Assembly: GCA_964482435.1 (NCBI GenBank)
Contig: CAYZXL010000002.1
Span: 1-64,000, forward strand
Length of the DNA stretch: 64,000 nt
Direction of reading: 5' to 3'
Origin: CAYZXL01 sp964482435
GTDB lineage: Bacteria; Auribacterota; JABMQX01
Each line of letters opens with the position of its first letter. Within the stretch, counting starts at the first letter, position 1. Below the pieces are notes generated by a model, which was given only the letters and a program-made list of their open reading frames with translations, was not told the DNA's origin and made no database searches. A program made the position numbers and the translations under genes. Below, one piece after another: positions 1-9,005 of the stretch.

Positions 1-2487
1 CGGAGGAGTCTCCTCCGGCTTGGGCTCTGGCCACTCCGGACGATTCTTCCCCTTGAAAGCGTCGGGAAACTGCCCCGAAAGCATCACCATAAGCGGTTGC
101 TTGCCATCATATTTCTCAGCGAGGGGGACGATGTCCTCCCGGGTCAGAGGAGTCGGATGAAACGGGGTGACCCAGCTTTTCTCGCTGGAGGTCATCAGCA
201 CCGTGTGCTTCAGTCCAGCCTCTCTGATGCGGTCCTCGCTAATGTTGAGCCTTGTGCCCCACAGATAAAGCACCGAATCCAGCCGGTCGGTAATAGACAC
301 CTCGTGGTTCATGTTCTGGTCGGTCACCAGGATTTGTATCGGGATATCTACCGGGGTGCGGCCTTCGATGCTGATGAAGCCGCCGATGGTCCGGCGGCTG
401 GGGATGGACAGCCGCGCCAGGGACCTGTCCATGAGGAACTGCTCGTCCACCGTAACGCCGTATTCCTTTATGAGGTCGTTGACCTGGGGCTTGACCTCCT
501 CGGGCATGACCACAATCCCCTCGGCCCCGGAGGGACGATAATCGAACACGTAGTTCTGCACCGCCAGCAGAACGTTCTTGCCCTCGACGACCGCGCGGTT
601 GATCTCGTACCTCTGTCTTTCATCGAGCTCCTTGGGGTTGATTATCAGGACGCATTTGGCCTTTTCGGATATGCTGTCGCCCTTGGCCAATTTGACGCGG
701 CTTACGTCGAAGCCCTCCCCCCGCAGCGCCCCCTCTAAGAACCGGAAGTTGTCTCTTGCGGGCGGAGGCGGCTGCCCCATCCTCATGTACATCTGCGTCA
801 TTCGCGGGTCGGGTTCTTCCACGGGGGCGTAGAGAGCGACGGACGGCTTTTCGGGAAGTGTCAAACGATAAATCTTCGAGATCAGCTCGTATTCGAGGTT
901 GTTGAAGTTATCGGGGGTGACCTGCGGTATGATTTCGTCCTCTTTCTCGGCGTAGCTGATCATGATGGCCGAGTAGATGACCTTGCTTGAGAATTCATCC
1001 CTGGCGATTGTCTGGGCGACGAAAGGCTGTATCCCTTTCTTGCCGATTTTCTCGATCAAGGCGGGCTCTTCCGAGGGGTCATAGGCTTTGTACTGGAGCA
1101 TGTTGTTCGAGGCAATTCGGAATTCCTCGAGCTTGTCCGTTACGTCCTGCTGAAGAGTCTTCATCGGCGCAGGGAGCTTCCTCACCGAGGAGACGTAATA
1201 TTTCACCTGTACGGCATCCTTCAGTCCTTTGAGGACTTTTTTCGCCGACTGCGAGACTGTGAAGATCCCGCCCTCGGTCAGGTCCACTCTCGCGGCGCGT
1301 AGACTCGGGACCGCAACCCCCACCGCCAGAAAAAGGGCCACGACGATGGCGGCGCGCGCCAAAAGGACTGGTAGCTTCCGGCGCAGCGGGCTTCTCCAGA
1401 AGGTTCTGATAGCGGGTACCATCAGGTACAGATCCAACGGGGCACATGCCAGCACGACTGCCACAAGGACTATGACGGTGGCCGTTGGGTTCCGTACAAG
1501 ATCGAGCATCACCACGGCCGCGACGGAGAACAGGCAATGCGATGTCGCCACCAGCCTCTTACGCCGCTGGCTGAGGGCTGGCTTCCAGATGACAGCGTCG
1601 AAGGCGACCAGCAGGGCCAACAACACGAAAGCCTTAGCGAGCATCAGTGCTCCGGTGGCCAAGTGCGCCGCCGACGGCCCCAACGCTGCCACCACGACGT
1701 TAACCATCACGGCAGCCACGGTGAGGAGGACGACGACGCCGGCGAAGATCAGCTTCGCGTACGGTCGGAGGCGACCCTCGAGATATATGGCGTTCAGCGC
1801 CAGAAACAGAATCGTCATGGTTACGAAGTAAACCAGCGCTCTTATGTCAATGACTCCTCTCTGAATCGCCTCGAAGTGCCGCGTCAGACCCAGGTAGTTG
1901 CCCATGAAGGTGGCAATTCCGCCCAGCCACCCGCCGATAATCGCAGTGAAAAAATCTGTTCCTATGAAGAAAAAGAAAAAGCAGGCAATCGCCGCGAGAA
2001 TGAACGCGACTATCTGGTCTTTGCAGAGACCGGAGATGAAAACCCCAACGGAAAGAAAAAAAGCTCCTAAGAGCAGTGAGCCGAGGTAGCCCCCGATAAT
2101 CGGCCCCCAATCCGGCCGACCGAGCAACCGTATGATGATGGGAACAGTCGCAGTCCCGGCGAGAGCTACCGTCAGGAACAAGAAACTCGCCAGGAACTTG
2201 CCGAGGAGGATTTGCCAGCTCTTCATCGGGAACGTCAGGAGCAGTTCAATCGTCCCCATCTTCTTGTCTTCAGCCCACAGCCGCATACTGATTGCCGGAA
2301 CAAAAACAAGCAGCACCACCGGCAGCAGGCCGAAGAAAGGACGCATGTCCGCTCGCTCCGCCAAAAAGAACGACGCCATGTAAAGCCCGCACGTCAGCGC
2401 CACGAACACGATCACAAAAATGTATGCGATGGGAGAGCTGAAATAAGCCTTCATCTCCCGAAGAAAAATCACCCAGAAATTCCTCAT
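1..2487 (-). CDS. ABC-2 permease fused to GldG-like (ABC_transp_aux) domain, 3' end outside window
   Basis: This is the membrane half of an ABC exporter. The frame is open from the ATG at 2487 to the window edge with no stop, at least 829 codons. Residues 1 to about 240 are an ABC-2 permease (start MRNFWVIFLREMKAYFSSPI) with about six hydrophobic helices. A second group of hydrophobic segments follows to about residue 400. The rest is a soluble extracytoplasmic region of the GldG / ABC_transp_aux type, with the typical segment CVLIINPKELDERQRYEI and, near the edge, LMVMLSGQFPDAFKG. The ATG overlaps the TGA of the ATPase gene (ATGA), so the two are translationally coupled. In gliding Bacteroidota GldF and GldG are separate; here they are one polypeptide. 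The transported substrate cannot be told. It could serve gliding, nosZ-like maturation or another export role. Family call is firm, role is not. Confidence 0.85.
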   Translation of the reverse strand, partial: MRNFWVIFLREMKAYFSSPIAYIFVIVFVALTCGLYMASFFLAERADMRPFFGLLPVVLLVFVPAISMRLWAEDKKMGTIELLLTFPMKSWQILLGKFLASFLFLTVALAGTATVPIIIRLLGRPDWGPIIGGYLGSLLLGAFFLSVGVFISGLCKDQIVAFILAAIACFFFFFIGTDFFTAIIGGWLGGIATFMGNYLGLTRHFEAIQRGVIDIRALVYFVTMTILFLALNAIYLEGRLRPYAKLIFAGVVVLLTVAAVMVNVVVAALGPSAAHLATGALMLAKAFVLLALLVAFDAVIWKPALSQRRKRLVATSHCLFSVAAVVMLDLVRNPTATVIVLVAVVLACAPLDLYLMVPAIRTFWRSPLRRKLPVLLARAAIVVALFLAVGVAVPSLRAARVDLTEGGIFTVSQSAKKVLKGLKDAVQVKYYVSSVRKLPAPMKTLQQDVTDKLEEFRIASNNMLQYKAYDPSEEPALIEKIGKKGIQPFVAQTIARDEFSSKVIYSAIMISYAEKEDEIIPQVTPDNFNNLEYELISKIYRLTLPEKPSVALYAPVEEPDPRMTQMYMRMGQPPPPARDNFRFLEGALRGEGFDVSRVKLAKGDSISEKAKCVLIINPKELDERQRYEINRAVVEGKNVLLAVQNYVFDYRPSGAEGIVVMPEEVKPQVNDLIKEYGVTVDEQFLMDRSLARLSIPSRRTIGGFISIEGRTPVDIPIQILVTDQNMNHEVSITDRLDSVLYLWGTRLNISEDRIREAGLKHTVLMTSSEKSWVTPFHPTPLTREDIVPLAEKYDGKQPLMVMLSGQFPDAFKGKNRPEWPEPKPEETPP

Positions 2488-3467
2488 TGCCTCTTCGCCT
2501 CCTGTTCCGATCCCGCCTTACGGGACTCCGCCATAGAAGCCCTCGTCAAAGCTATGAACGTCTCCTCCATGGTTATTTTGTCTTCCCGCAGCTCCTTGAG
2601 GGGCCAGCCTTCCTCCCTGACGACTTTGTCAACCTGCGACCATATGTCTTTGGTCAGGGGGCAGACAAGCTCAAACGTGACCAGTCCCCCATCGCCTTCG
2701 TCGAGAAGCTTGAAATCAGATATGTCGGGGATTCGCCCCAGAGCGTCGGAGACGGCTCCCTTCGACGCCCCGACCGTCAGAATGAACCGCCGCGATTTCT
2801 GCGCACGGTTCTCCAGTTCCTCCATTGTCCCGTCGGCGATGATTCGCCCTTCGTTGATGATGACGATTCGGTCGCTGACAGCCTGTACCTCTTGAAGAAT
2901 GTGCGTGCTGAAGATGATGGTTTTTTCCCGTGCAAGGCTGCGAATGAGCCGCCGGATGTCCACAATCTGAAGTGGGTCAAGGCCAATCGTCGGCTCGTCG
3001 AGAATCAAGACCTGCGGGTCGTGAACAAGCGCCTGCGCCAACCCGACTCTCTGACGAAAACCTTTTGAAAGCTCCGTTATCCCTTTTTTGAAAACCTCCT
3101 TCAGTCCTGTGGCGTCCACAACCCAGTTCATTCTTTCCGAAAGCCTCTTTCCGAAAATCCCACGTGACTTCGCCACGAACTTCAGATAGTCGCAGACCTG
3201 CATGTCCCCATACAGCGGGACGGTCTCCGGCAGGTAGCCGATCAACTTACGAACCGAAATCGGGTCTTTGATGATGTCATGCCCGCCGACGGTGGCCGTT
3301 CCGGAAGTCGGGACGATGTATGTGGTGAGAATCCGCATGATGGTTGTTTTTCCGGCTGCGTTCGGCCCAAGCAGACCTAAGATTTCGCCCTTGCCGACGT
3401 TGAAGGAAGCGTTGTCCACCGCAACCGTGGACCCGTAGTGCATCGTGAGATTCTTGACCTCTATCAT
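2484..3467 (-). CDS. ABC transporter ATP-binding protein (GldA/CcmA-like)
   Basis: Cytoplasmic ATPase that powers the fused permease encoded directly downstream (ATGA overlap). The protein is 327 residues. It has Walker A GPNAAGKTT near residue 40 (A where most relatives have G), signature LSKGFRQRVGLAQA, Walker B VLILDEPTIGLDP and the switch histidine in FSTHILQEVQ. A C-terminal extension of about 100 residues after the ATPase core is usual for ABC-2 exporters of the GldA/DrrA class. I chose the ATG at 3467 (MIEVKNLTMHYG) because it is preceded by GGAG and AAAGG; the frame continues 20 codons further upstream without homology-like sequence. Nothing in the protein identifies the cargo. Confidence 0.93.
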   Translation of the reverse strand: MIEVKNLTMHYGSTVAVDNASFNVGKGEILGLLGPNAAGKTTIMRILTTYIVPTSGTATVGGHDIIKDPISVRKLIGYLPETVPLYGDMQVCDYLKFVAKSRGIFGKRLSERMNWVVDATGLKEVFKKGITELSKGFRQRVGLAQALVHDPQVLILDEPTIGLDPLQIVDIRRLIRSLAREKTIIFSTHILQEVQAVSDRIVIINEGRIIADGTMEELENRAQKSRRFILTVGASKGAVSDALGRIPDISDFKLLDEGDGGLVTFELVCPLTKDIWSQVDKVVREEGWPLKELREDKITMEETFIALTRASMAESRKAGSEQEAKRQ

Positions 3468-3667
3468 GACCTTTTTTCTCCGCTGGTAAAAATGGCGCGA
3501 GGATACACCTTTCCCTAAATTGCACAATCGCGCCTCATATTACGAAGGATTGGCTTGTTCGGTTCCAGTCTCTTCGGTTGCCGGACCGGCTCAGAAGCCG
3601 GCAGTCACATCGGGGGACACTCAACTGCAACCTTCGCCCCCGGCGCCCCTGTGCAAGGCCAGTCGCT

Positions 3668-3850
3668 CTAAAACCTTCTTCCGACAAATGCGGTGACCAT
3701 TGTCACCGACAAGGAAGCGCAGGCGGCGACGACCCAGTTTTTGTCCAGGCAGAGCACCAGAAAGAACACAATAAGTCCGACAACAAGTGCGCTCAGGGCC
3801 CTCCCAAGGATTCTAAGCGCTTCTTTTGCCGGTTCTTGTTCGTCCTGCAT
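3668..3850 (-). CDS. small hypothetical membrane protein
   Basis: A 60-residue protein with a charged N-terminus (MQDEQEPAKEALRILG) and two hydrophobic helices, about residues 16-33 (ALSALVVGLIVFFLVLCL) and 37-56 (WVVAACASLSVTMVTAFV), ending in VGRRF. This is a believable inner-membrane hairpin. AAGGA lies directly against the ATG, closer than normal; a TTG start ten codons upstream (3880) is the alternative. It sits in the gap between the exported oxidoreductase and the ABC operon, on the same strand as both. I do not recognise a family. The membrane pattern is seen; that it is a real gene is inference. Confidence 0.45.
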   Translation of the reverse strand: MQDEQEPAKEALRILGRALSALVVGLIVFFLVLCLDKNWVVAACASLSVTMVTAFVGRRF

Positions 3851-4079
3851 TCCTTCAGTCCCAGCATCGGCCGACCACAAGAGCTGATGCCTATCCCTAA
3901 CATTGCATTTGTCGTATTGTCAAGGGCTACCCAGGGACGCTCAGGATGACGCGGCACCGTGCCCGACGGAGAATGCGGCAAGTCTCCCACAAAGAACGGG
4001 CGCGGTGGCGACGTAACCAACTGAATCTCCGGGGGGTCGAAACCGCCCATTTCCCTTCCGGCCGGGCCGCCCTGGCTTT

Positions 4080-5432
4080 TCAGACGTGGTACGGATGGCG
4101 CTGCGGGCGTCCCATCAGGCGCCGCGCCTGGTCGTCGCCAACGATCTCCTGTTTAGCCTGGTCCCAATGGAGCTTGCGTCCGAGCATGAAGGAAAGGTTG
4201 CCCAAGATGCAAAGGTTCGCCACGCCGACCGCCGCCTCGATATTCATGATGGGCTTCCTGCCGGTCTTAATGCATTCGAACCAATCCTCCCAGTGTCCCG
4301 GGCTCTTATAGACATCCTTTGCGCCGGCGGGCGGGACCCATTCGCGAGCCTTCCTCTCAGCCCACGTCCCGCCATCGCCGCCCCAGTGGGTGAAGGTGCC
4401 TTTTGTGCCGTGGTAAACCGCGCCGTAGCCCGGGCGTTCGATCGTCTCCTCGTTGTCCTTTCTCTCCTCGGCCGGGGGAGCATTGCCGGTCTGCTGGTCC
4501 CAGATTATGACCCAGTCGGGGTTCTTGAAAGTGTAGGTGACGTGCATCGTGACGGCAGAATCCCACAGACCCTTCGTCGGCGAGGTCCCTGTCGCCTCGA
4601 CGGTCACCGGTCCCGTGCCGTCGGCGCCCATCCACCACATCGCGCAGCTCATCACGTGTGCACCGCGGTCGCGAATCTGCCCGCCCCCTGACTCTAAAAT
4701 CCAGCGAAAAGTCCCGTGTAGATACCTCTGGTTGTACGGCCGCCAGCGCAACGGGCCCAACCACATGTCCCAGTCCAGTCCTGGCGGCGGGTCGCTATCC
4801 GGGACGGGATTGTCGTCTGAAGGGCTGTTGTAGTGAAAGCACCATACTTTATCAATGTGCCCGATGTTTCCGTTGACGAGGTATCGGTGGGCGAGGTACG
4901 CCTCGGGCTGCGAGCGTCCCTGGGACCCAACCTGGCAAGCTATCTTGTTGTTCTTCACAGCGGCGACCATCGCCTTTCCTTCCTCGATCGTGCAGCATGC
5001 CGGCTTCTCGACGTAGATGTGCTTGCCACATTCAGCAGAATGCACCGTCTGCACCCCATGCCAATGGTCCGGTGTAGCGATGACCACTGCATCAACATCC
5101 TTTCGCTCGAGAATGTATCGGTAGTCGAGGTATGGGGCGACCTCTCTCCTCGCCCAGCGCGACTCCCACTTGGCTGCGTCGGCCAGCCTGTCCTCGTCAA
5201 CGTCGCAGACCGCAACCAGCTCGACCTGTTTACCAATATTCGATTTTCTTATCTCTTGAAGGAGGCCTCTGCCCCTCCCGCCGGACCCGATGAGGGCGAT
5301 TGTCAACCTCTCACTCGCCGAGGGTCCTTCTGCGGAACCGAAAACATTGGACGAAATGACATACGGAGCGCCTATTGCCGCCCCCACACTCGTCAGGAAC
5401 TGACGCCGATTCATTTTTCTTTCCTGGTTCAT
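4080..5432 (-). CDS. Gfo/Idh/MocA family oxidoreductase, Tat-exported
   Basis: NAD(P)-dependent sugar-type oxidoreductase, 450 residues. A Tat leader is visible (NRRQFLTSVGAAIGAPYVIS, residues 8-27). The Rossmann fold follows with ALIGSGGRGRG at 46-56, then VIATPDHWHG and the catalytic motif EKP in YVEKPACCTIEEG. The C-terminal Gfo/Idh/MocA domain contains QVGSQGRSQPEAY and SGGGQIRDRGAHVMS. GGAGG lies ten bases before the ATG at 5432; a second ATG at 5414 would also keep the Tat motif. It is 54 bp downstream of the HEAT-repeat gene and probably co-transcribed with it. Exported members of this family are abundant in Planctomycetota-like bacteria and act on sugar derivatives in the periplasm. 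The substrate here is unknown. Confidence 0.9.
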   Translation of the reverse strand: MNQERKMNRRQFLTSVGAAIGAPYVISSNVFGSAEGPSASERLTIALIGSGGRGRGLLQEIRKSNIGKQVELVAVCDVDEDRLADAAKWESRWARREVAPYLDYRYILERKDVDAVVIATPDHWHGVQTVHSAECGKHIYVEKPACCTIEEGKAMVAAVKNNKIACQVGSQGRSQPEAYLAHRYLVNGNIGHIDKVWCFHYNSPSDDNPVPDSDPPPGLDWDMWLGPLRWRPYNQRYLHGTFRWILESGGGQIRDRGAHVMSCAMWWMGADGTGPVTVEATGTSPTKGLWDSAVTMHVTYTFKNPDWVIIWDQQTGNAPPAEERKDNEETIERPGYGAVYHGTKGTFTHWGGDGGTWAERKAREWVPPAGAKDVYKSPGHWEDWFECIKTGRKPIMNIEAAVGVANLCILGNLSFMLGRKLHWDQAKQEIVGDDQARRLMGRPQRHPYHV

Positions 5433-5486
5433 TGTATTTCCACCTCCGCCTCAGGGTCGTTTCGCTGCATTTTCTCGTCGAGAGAC

Positions 5487-6068
5487 CTACTCTGCCACCT
5501 TGACTTTCGTTTTCCGCGTGGGAACCAACTTCCGCGATGGAAGCCCCGGGACATTCACTCCGCGCGCACGAAGCGATTGAGCGATGTTGAATTTGAATTC
5601 CTGGGGCGCTGCCTCCAGTCCCCTCTTCAGCGCCGCAAGAGACTTCTCGCCCGGCAGCCGCTCGAGGACCATTCGCGCGTCCTCTCGCAGCTCCGCGTTC
5701 GACAGCAGCGCCGCCACGGGTTCAACCGCCTCGTCGCCGGCGATCTCCGACGCCATCCACACAACTTCCCGGCGAACCGGCGCTGGCTGATCATCCCGGA
5801 TAAGAGGGATCAGTTCAGCCACAACCGCCCTTCTTTCGTCGTCGGCGCCTGGGCGACCGACATAGCGAACAATCTGCCACAATCCTCGTTTCGCTGCTCT
5901 CGCAACTTCGAAATCACCGTTGGTCATCAGCGCCGCCAGGGGCTTCACCGCCGGCGCACCAATTTTCCCGGCGTTGAGCCACGCCTCCGCCCGGACCTTA
6001 TCGTCCTTGTCTTTGATCCTGGCGATCAGGTCGTCCACGGGCGACTTTTCCGCTTTGCTTTCAGGCAT
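5487..6068 (-). CDS. HEAT-repeat protein
   Basis: A 193-residue helical-repeat protein without signal peptide. At least four HEAT/PBS-like units are visible: DKVRAEAWLNAGKIGAPAVKP, VARAAKRGLWQIVRYVG, PVRREVVWMASEIAGDEA and REDARMVLERLPGEKSLAAL. Such scaffolds usually mediate protein binding. An AAGGAGGG site precedes the ATG at 6068. It is the first gene of a two-gene unit with the exported oxidoreductase 54 bp downstream; this pairing is common in Planctomycetota-like genomes, but its meaning is not established. The C-terminus ends in a basic tail (RKLVPTRKTKVKVAE). Confidence 0.75.
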   Translation of the reverse strand: MPESKAEKSPVDDLIARIKDKDDKVRAEAWLNAGKIGAPAVKPLAALMTNGDFEVARAAKRGLWQIVRYVGRPGADDERRAVVAELIPLIRDDQPAPVRREVVWMASEIAGDEAVEPVAALLSNAELREDARMVLERLPGEKSLAALKRGLEAAPQEFKFNIAQSLRARGVNVPGLPSRKLVPTRKTKVKVAE

Positions 6069-6463
6069 ATTCGGACCCTCCTTGATTTAATTCATTCTCG
6101 CCGGCGCCCCGCGAAGGCGCGGCGAAAGCTCTTCAGCAATGTCGCCGTAAGTGTATCAAAACGCATTCTCTGTCGGCAACAGACCCTTGCTTTTAAGGTT
6201 GGGTCGCGATTCAGGCGTCTCAGGCTCCCTTGCTCGCAAAGCCCACTACCTCCCCAGACATGCCTTGTTCCGCCCCTTCTGGGCTGGTTCATTTCCCCGG
6301 AAGGTTGCGCCGACTTTCAGCAAGAGGGGCGCAACGAAATGCTTTTGAATGTTCTGCTTTCGCTGCCATTGGTGAGGCGGTATCATTGAGTTCAGGCGCC
6401 CATTGATGCGCTCTCTCGTCCGGCCGCAGGCTGTCGTCTCAAGCGGAGAACTCCAGCCGACCT
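6069..6463. other. intergenic region between divergent genes
   Basis: This 395-base gap separates the minus-strand HEAT/oxidoreductase unit from the plus-strand helicase gene and must hold both promoters. Apart from the AAGGAGGG site of the HEAT gene at its left end I see no convincing promoter pair, repeat or RNA structure. Short frames here have no protein-like features. Confidence 0.5.
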
Positions 6464-8881
6464 ATGGCAATAAGAATTGACGACAAAGAGAAAGTCATTC
6501 AGCTCAGCGTCAAGGACCTCGTCCTGCCGAGCACGGTGACCGGCTCCATCGTGGCCCCGCAGCCTCTGGCGCCTCGTGCCGCCCTCGGCAGAGACGCTCA
6601 CAAAAACCACCAGGCTGAGAGGGAAGAATCCCTCGCCTCCTACCGGAAGGAGGTGTACGTCAAGCATGAGATGAAGGTCGAAAACTACACGGCCATCATC
6701 CAGGGCAGGATAGATGGCGTTTACGAGCGCAGAGGGAGGCTCGTCGTCGAGGAAGTCAAGTCGGTTCTCTCAACCGCCGACGTCATCGAACGCATCAAAG
6801 AAGGACTCTTCGAGGCGAGCATCTATCAACTCCAAATCTATATGTTCCTCCTGGCAGGCCAAACGGGAAAGCAGATAAGCGGATACCTCGTCTTCGTCGG
6901 ACTCGACGATGGCTCGACGGAAAAGGTCGAAGTGGATTCTGATGCCGAGCGAGTCGAGCGTCTCATCGTGGGGAGGATTCGCGGGCTTCTTGCCGAGCAC
7001 AGAAAAGTGAAACAGCGGCAGGCTCAGCAAAAGAGGACCGCAGAAGGGCTTGCCTTTCCATTTCCCGAGATGAGGAAATACCAGGACGAGATGATTCAGA
7101 CAATCGAGGAATCTCTCGCCCGGCGAAAGAACCTGCTCATCTCCGCTCCCACCGGCATCGGAAAGACTATCGCCGCCATCTTTCCTTCGCTTCGCTACGC
7201 CCTCCAGAACAAGATGAGGATTTTCTTCATCACCCCAAAGACCACCCAGCAGAAAATCGTCGCGGACACTCTTCGCATGACGATTGGCGGGTGGCGGACC
7301 GTCTCCTGCATCTGCCTGCGGGCGAAAGAAAAAATGTGCGCCAACGACGTCTTCTACTGTCACCCCGACTTCTGTCCTTTCGCGCGAAACTATTACGACA
7401 AGCTCGCCGCGTCTGCCGCAATAGAGGACTTGCTGGCGAAAAAAGTCATCGAACCCGAGATGGTCTATGCGAGAGCCGTGGACGAGAGCCTTTGCCCGTT
7501 CGAGTTATCGCTCGACGTTTCCCTTTACGTCAGCGTCGTCGTTTGCGATTACAACTACGTTTTTGACCCCACGGTCTATCTTCGCCGGTTTTTCCAGGAC
7601 CAGAAATACGACGACATTATCCTGATAATTGACGAGGCGCACAACCTCTACCAGCGAGGACGCGACTATTATTCTCCCGGATTGAGCCAGGGGAACATCC
7701 GGGCCTTGATCGGACGCGCGAGAGACTCTCAGGAGCCTGTCGTGAAGCAGATCGGCAAAGCCCTCCAGCCGCTTGATAAATATTTCTCGAAATTGCTCGA
7801 ACAGGGGCGAGAACGATTCGAAGGCGCCGAAAAGTTTCCCGTTGACATAGATCTCGCATTCTTCGACGACATGAAAGCACGGCTTGAGTCATCTATCGTC
7901 CCTTATTTCCTTCACAAAAAGACGCGCCGTCTCTCGGTCCCGAACGACCCCTTCGACAGGTTCTATTACGACTTCAACACTTTTTACAACGTTCTCCAAC
8001 TCCGGAGTGACGAGTTCTCGTACATCTTCGGCGCGGAGAACGATGACCACGTGCTCAAAATCCTCTGCAAGGACCCTTCCCGGTTTCTGAAAGAGCGAAT
8101 GGCCGGTTTCCACGCCGCCATAGGAATGTCGGCGACGCTTGTCCCGCCGGAGTTTTTCCGCAACGTCCTCGGCTTTGATAGAGACACAACCCGACTGGTT
8201 TCCTTCCCATCGCCCTTCCCGCCGGAAAACAGAAAGGTCGTCGTGATTCCACATCTCTGGACGACATACCGCCTTCGCCGCCGCTCGTACGAGCAGACCG
8301 CTCGAACCATCGAGGAAATCGTGTCCGTCCGCAAAGGCAACTACTTCGTCTTTTTCCCCAGCTTCGAGTACCTTGAGGCAGTCGGCCAGTACGTCTCTCC
8401 GCCTGGCTTCGTGGTTATCAGGCAGGACAGAAACATGTCGGAACGAGGGAGGGCGGAGCTGCTTGAAAAGCTGACCGAGTGTGACCGGGCATATCTTGTC
8501 CTCGCCGTCCAGGGAGGAATCTTTGCCGAAGGAGTTGATTATCCGGGCGAGATGCTCATCGGGGCCATCATCGTCGGCCCCGGCCTCCCCAAATATACTT
8601 TCGAGCAAGAGCTTCTGCGTCAATATTTCCAGGACAGATACGGAGCGGGCTTTGAATACGCTTATCTTTATCCGGGGATGAACAGGGTCGTCCAGTCCGC
8701 CGGAAGGGTCATCCGCACGGAAACCGACCGAGGAATCATCGCCCTTTTGGGCGAGCGATTCGCCCGCCCGGAATACTATTCGTTGTTTCCCGGAGACTGG
8801 TACCGCTATTCACCGAACGAGTTAATCGTCAAGGACTACGCTGAGGAAATCCGCCGGTTCTGGGCGGAGAACGGTCCTTGA
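6464..8881 (+). CDS. XPD/DinG-type Fe-S DNA helicase with N-terminal PD-(D/E)XK nuclease domain
   Basis: An 805-residue fusion. Residues about 30-185 look like a RecB/Cas4-type PD-(D/E)XK nuclease: GRIDG with D84, then EEVK with E97 and K99, then YQLQIYMFLL with Q122. Residues about 200-805 are a superfamily 2 helicase of the XPD/DinG branch. Visible motifs are Walker A APTGIGKT at 228-235, the DEAH box at 390-393, SATL, and motif VI VQSAGRVIRTETDRG. Cysteines at 282, 284, 292, 299 and 304 lie where XPD/DinG proteins carry the [4Fe-4S] cluster, and LCPFELSL and VVVCDYNYVFDP are family hallmarks. It probably unwinds and trims DNA in repair. No strong ribosome site precedes the ATG; GGAG is about 15 bases away. 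The neighbours give no further clue. Confidence 0.88.
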   Translation: MAIRIDDKEKVIQLSVKDLVLPSTVTGSIVAPQPLAPRAALGRDAHKNHQAEREESLASYRKEVYVKHEMKVENYTAIIQGRIDGVYERRGRLVVEEVKSVLSTADVIERIKEGLFEASIYQLQIYMFLLAGQTGKQISGYLVFVGLDDGSTEKVEVDSDAERVERLIVGRIRGLLAEHRKVKQRQAQQKRTAEGLAFPFPEMRKYQDEMIQTIEESLARRKNLLISAPTGIGKTIAAIFPSLRYALQNKMRIFFITPKTTQQKIVADTLRMTIGGWRTVSCICLRAKEKMCANDVFYCHPDFCPFARNYYDKLAASAAIEDLLAKKVIEPEMVYARAVDESLCPFELSLDVSLYVSVVVCDYNYVFDPTVYLRRFFQDQKYDDIILIIDEAHNLYQRGRDYYSPGLSQGNIRALIGRARDSQEPVVKQIGKALQPLDKYFSKLLEQGRERFEGAEKFPVDIDLAFFDDMKARLESSIVPYFLHKKTRRLSVPNDPFDRFYYDFNTFYNVLQLRSDEFSYIFGAENDDHVLKILCKDPSRFLKERMAGFHAAIGMSATLVPPEFFRNVLGFDRDTTRLVSFPSPFPPENRKVVVIPHLWTTYRLRRRSYEQTARTIEEIVSVRKGNYFVFFPSFEYLEAVGQYVSPPGFVVIRQDRNMSERGRAELLEKLTECDRAYLVLAVQGGIFAEGVDYPGEMLIGAIIVGPGLPKYTFEQELLRQYFQDRYGAGFEYAYLYPGMNRVVQSAGRVIRTETDRGIIALLGERFARPEYYSLFPGDWYRYSPNELIVKDYAEEIRRFWAENGP

Positions 8882-9005
8882 CGAAGATGGTATCGAGCGG
8901 GTCCGAAGTCCGTTGCGGAGATGCGCCCACGCGGATAGAATCTCGTCGTCGGAGGGCAAAGACAATTCGCGCCCGCTTGTTGCTTCGCCTTGAGGAAATC
9001 GCACG

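Noticed and set aside
4833..6389. 518-codon plus-strand open frame
   Set aside because: It lies opposite the oxidoreductase and HEAT genes, which have clear motifs and ribosome sites. Its own translation has no domain-like pattern, as expected for the reverse strand of GC-rich genes.
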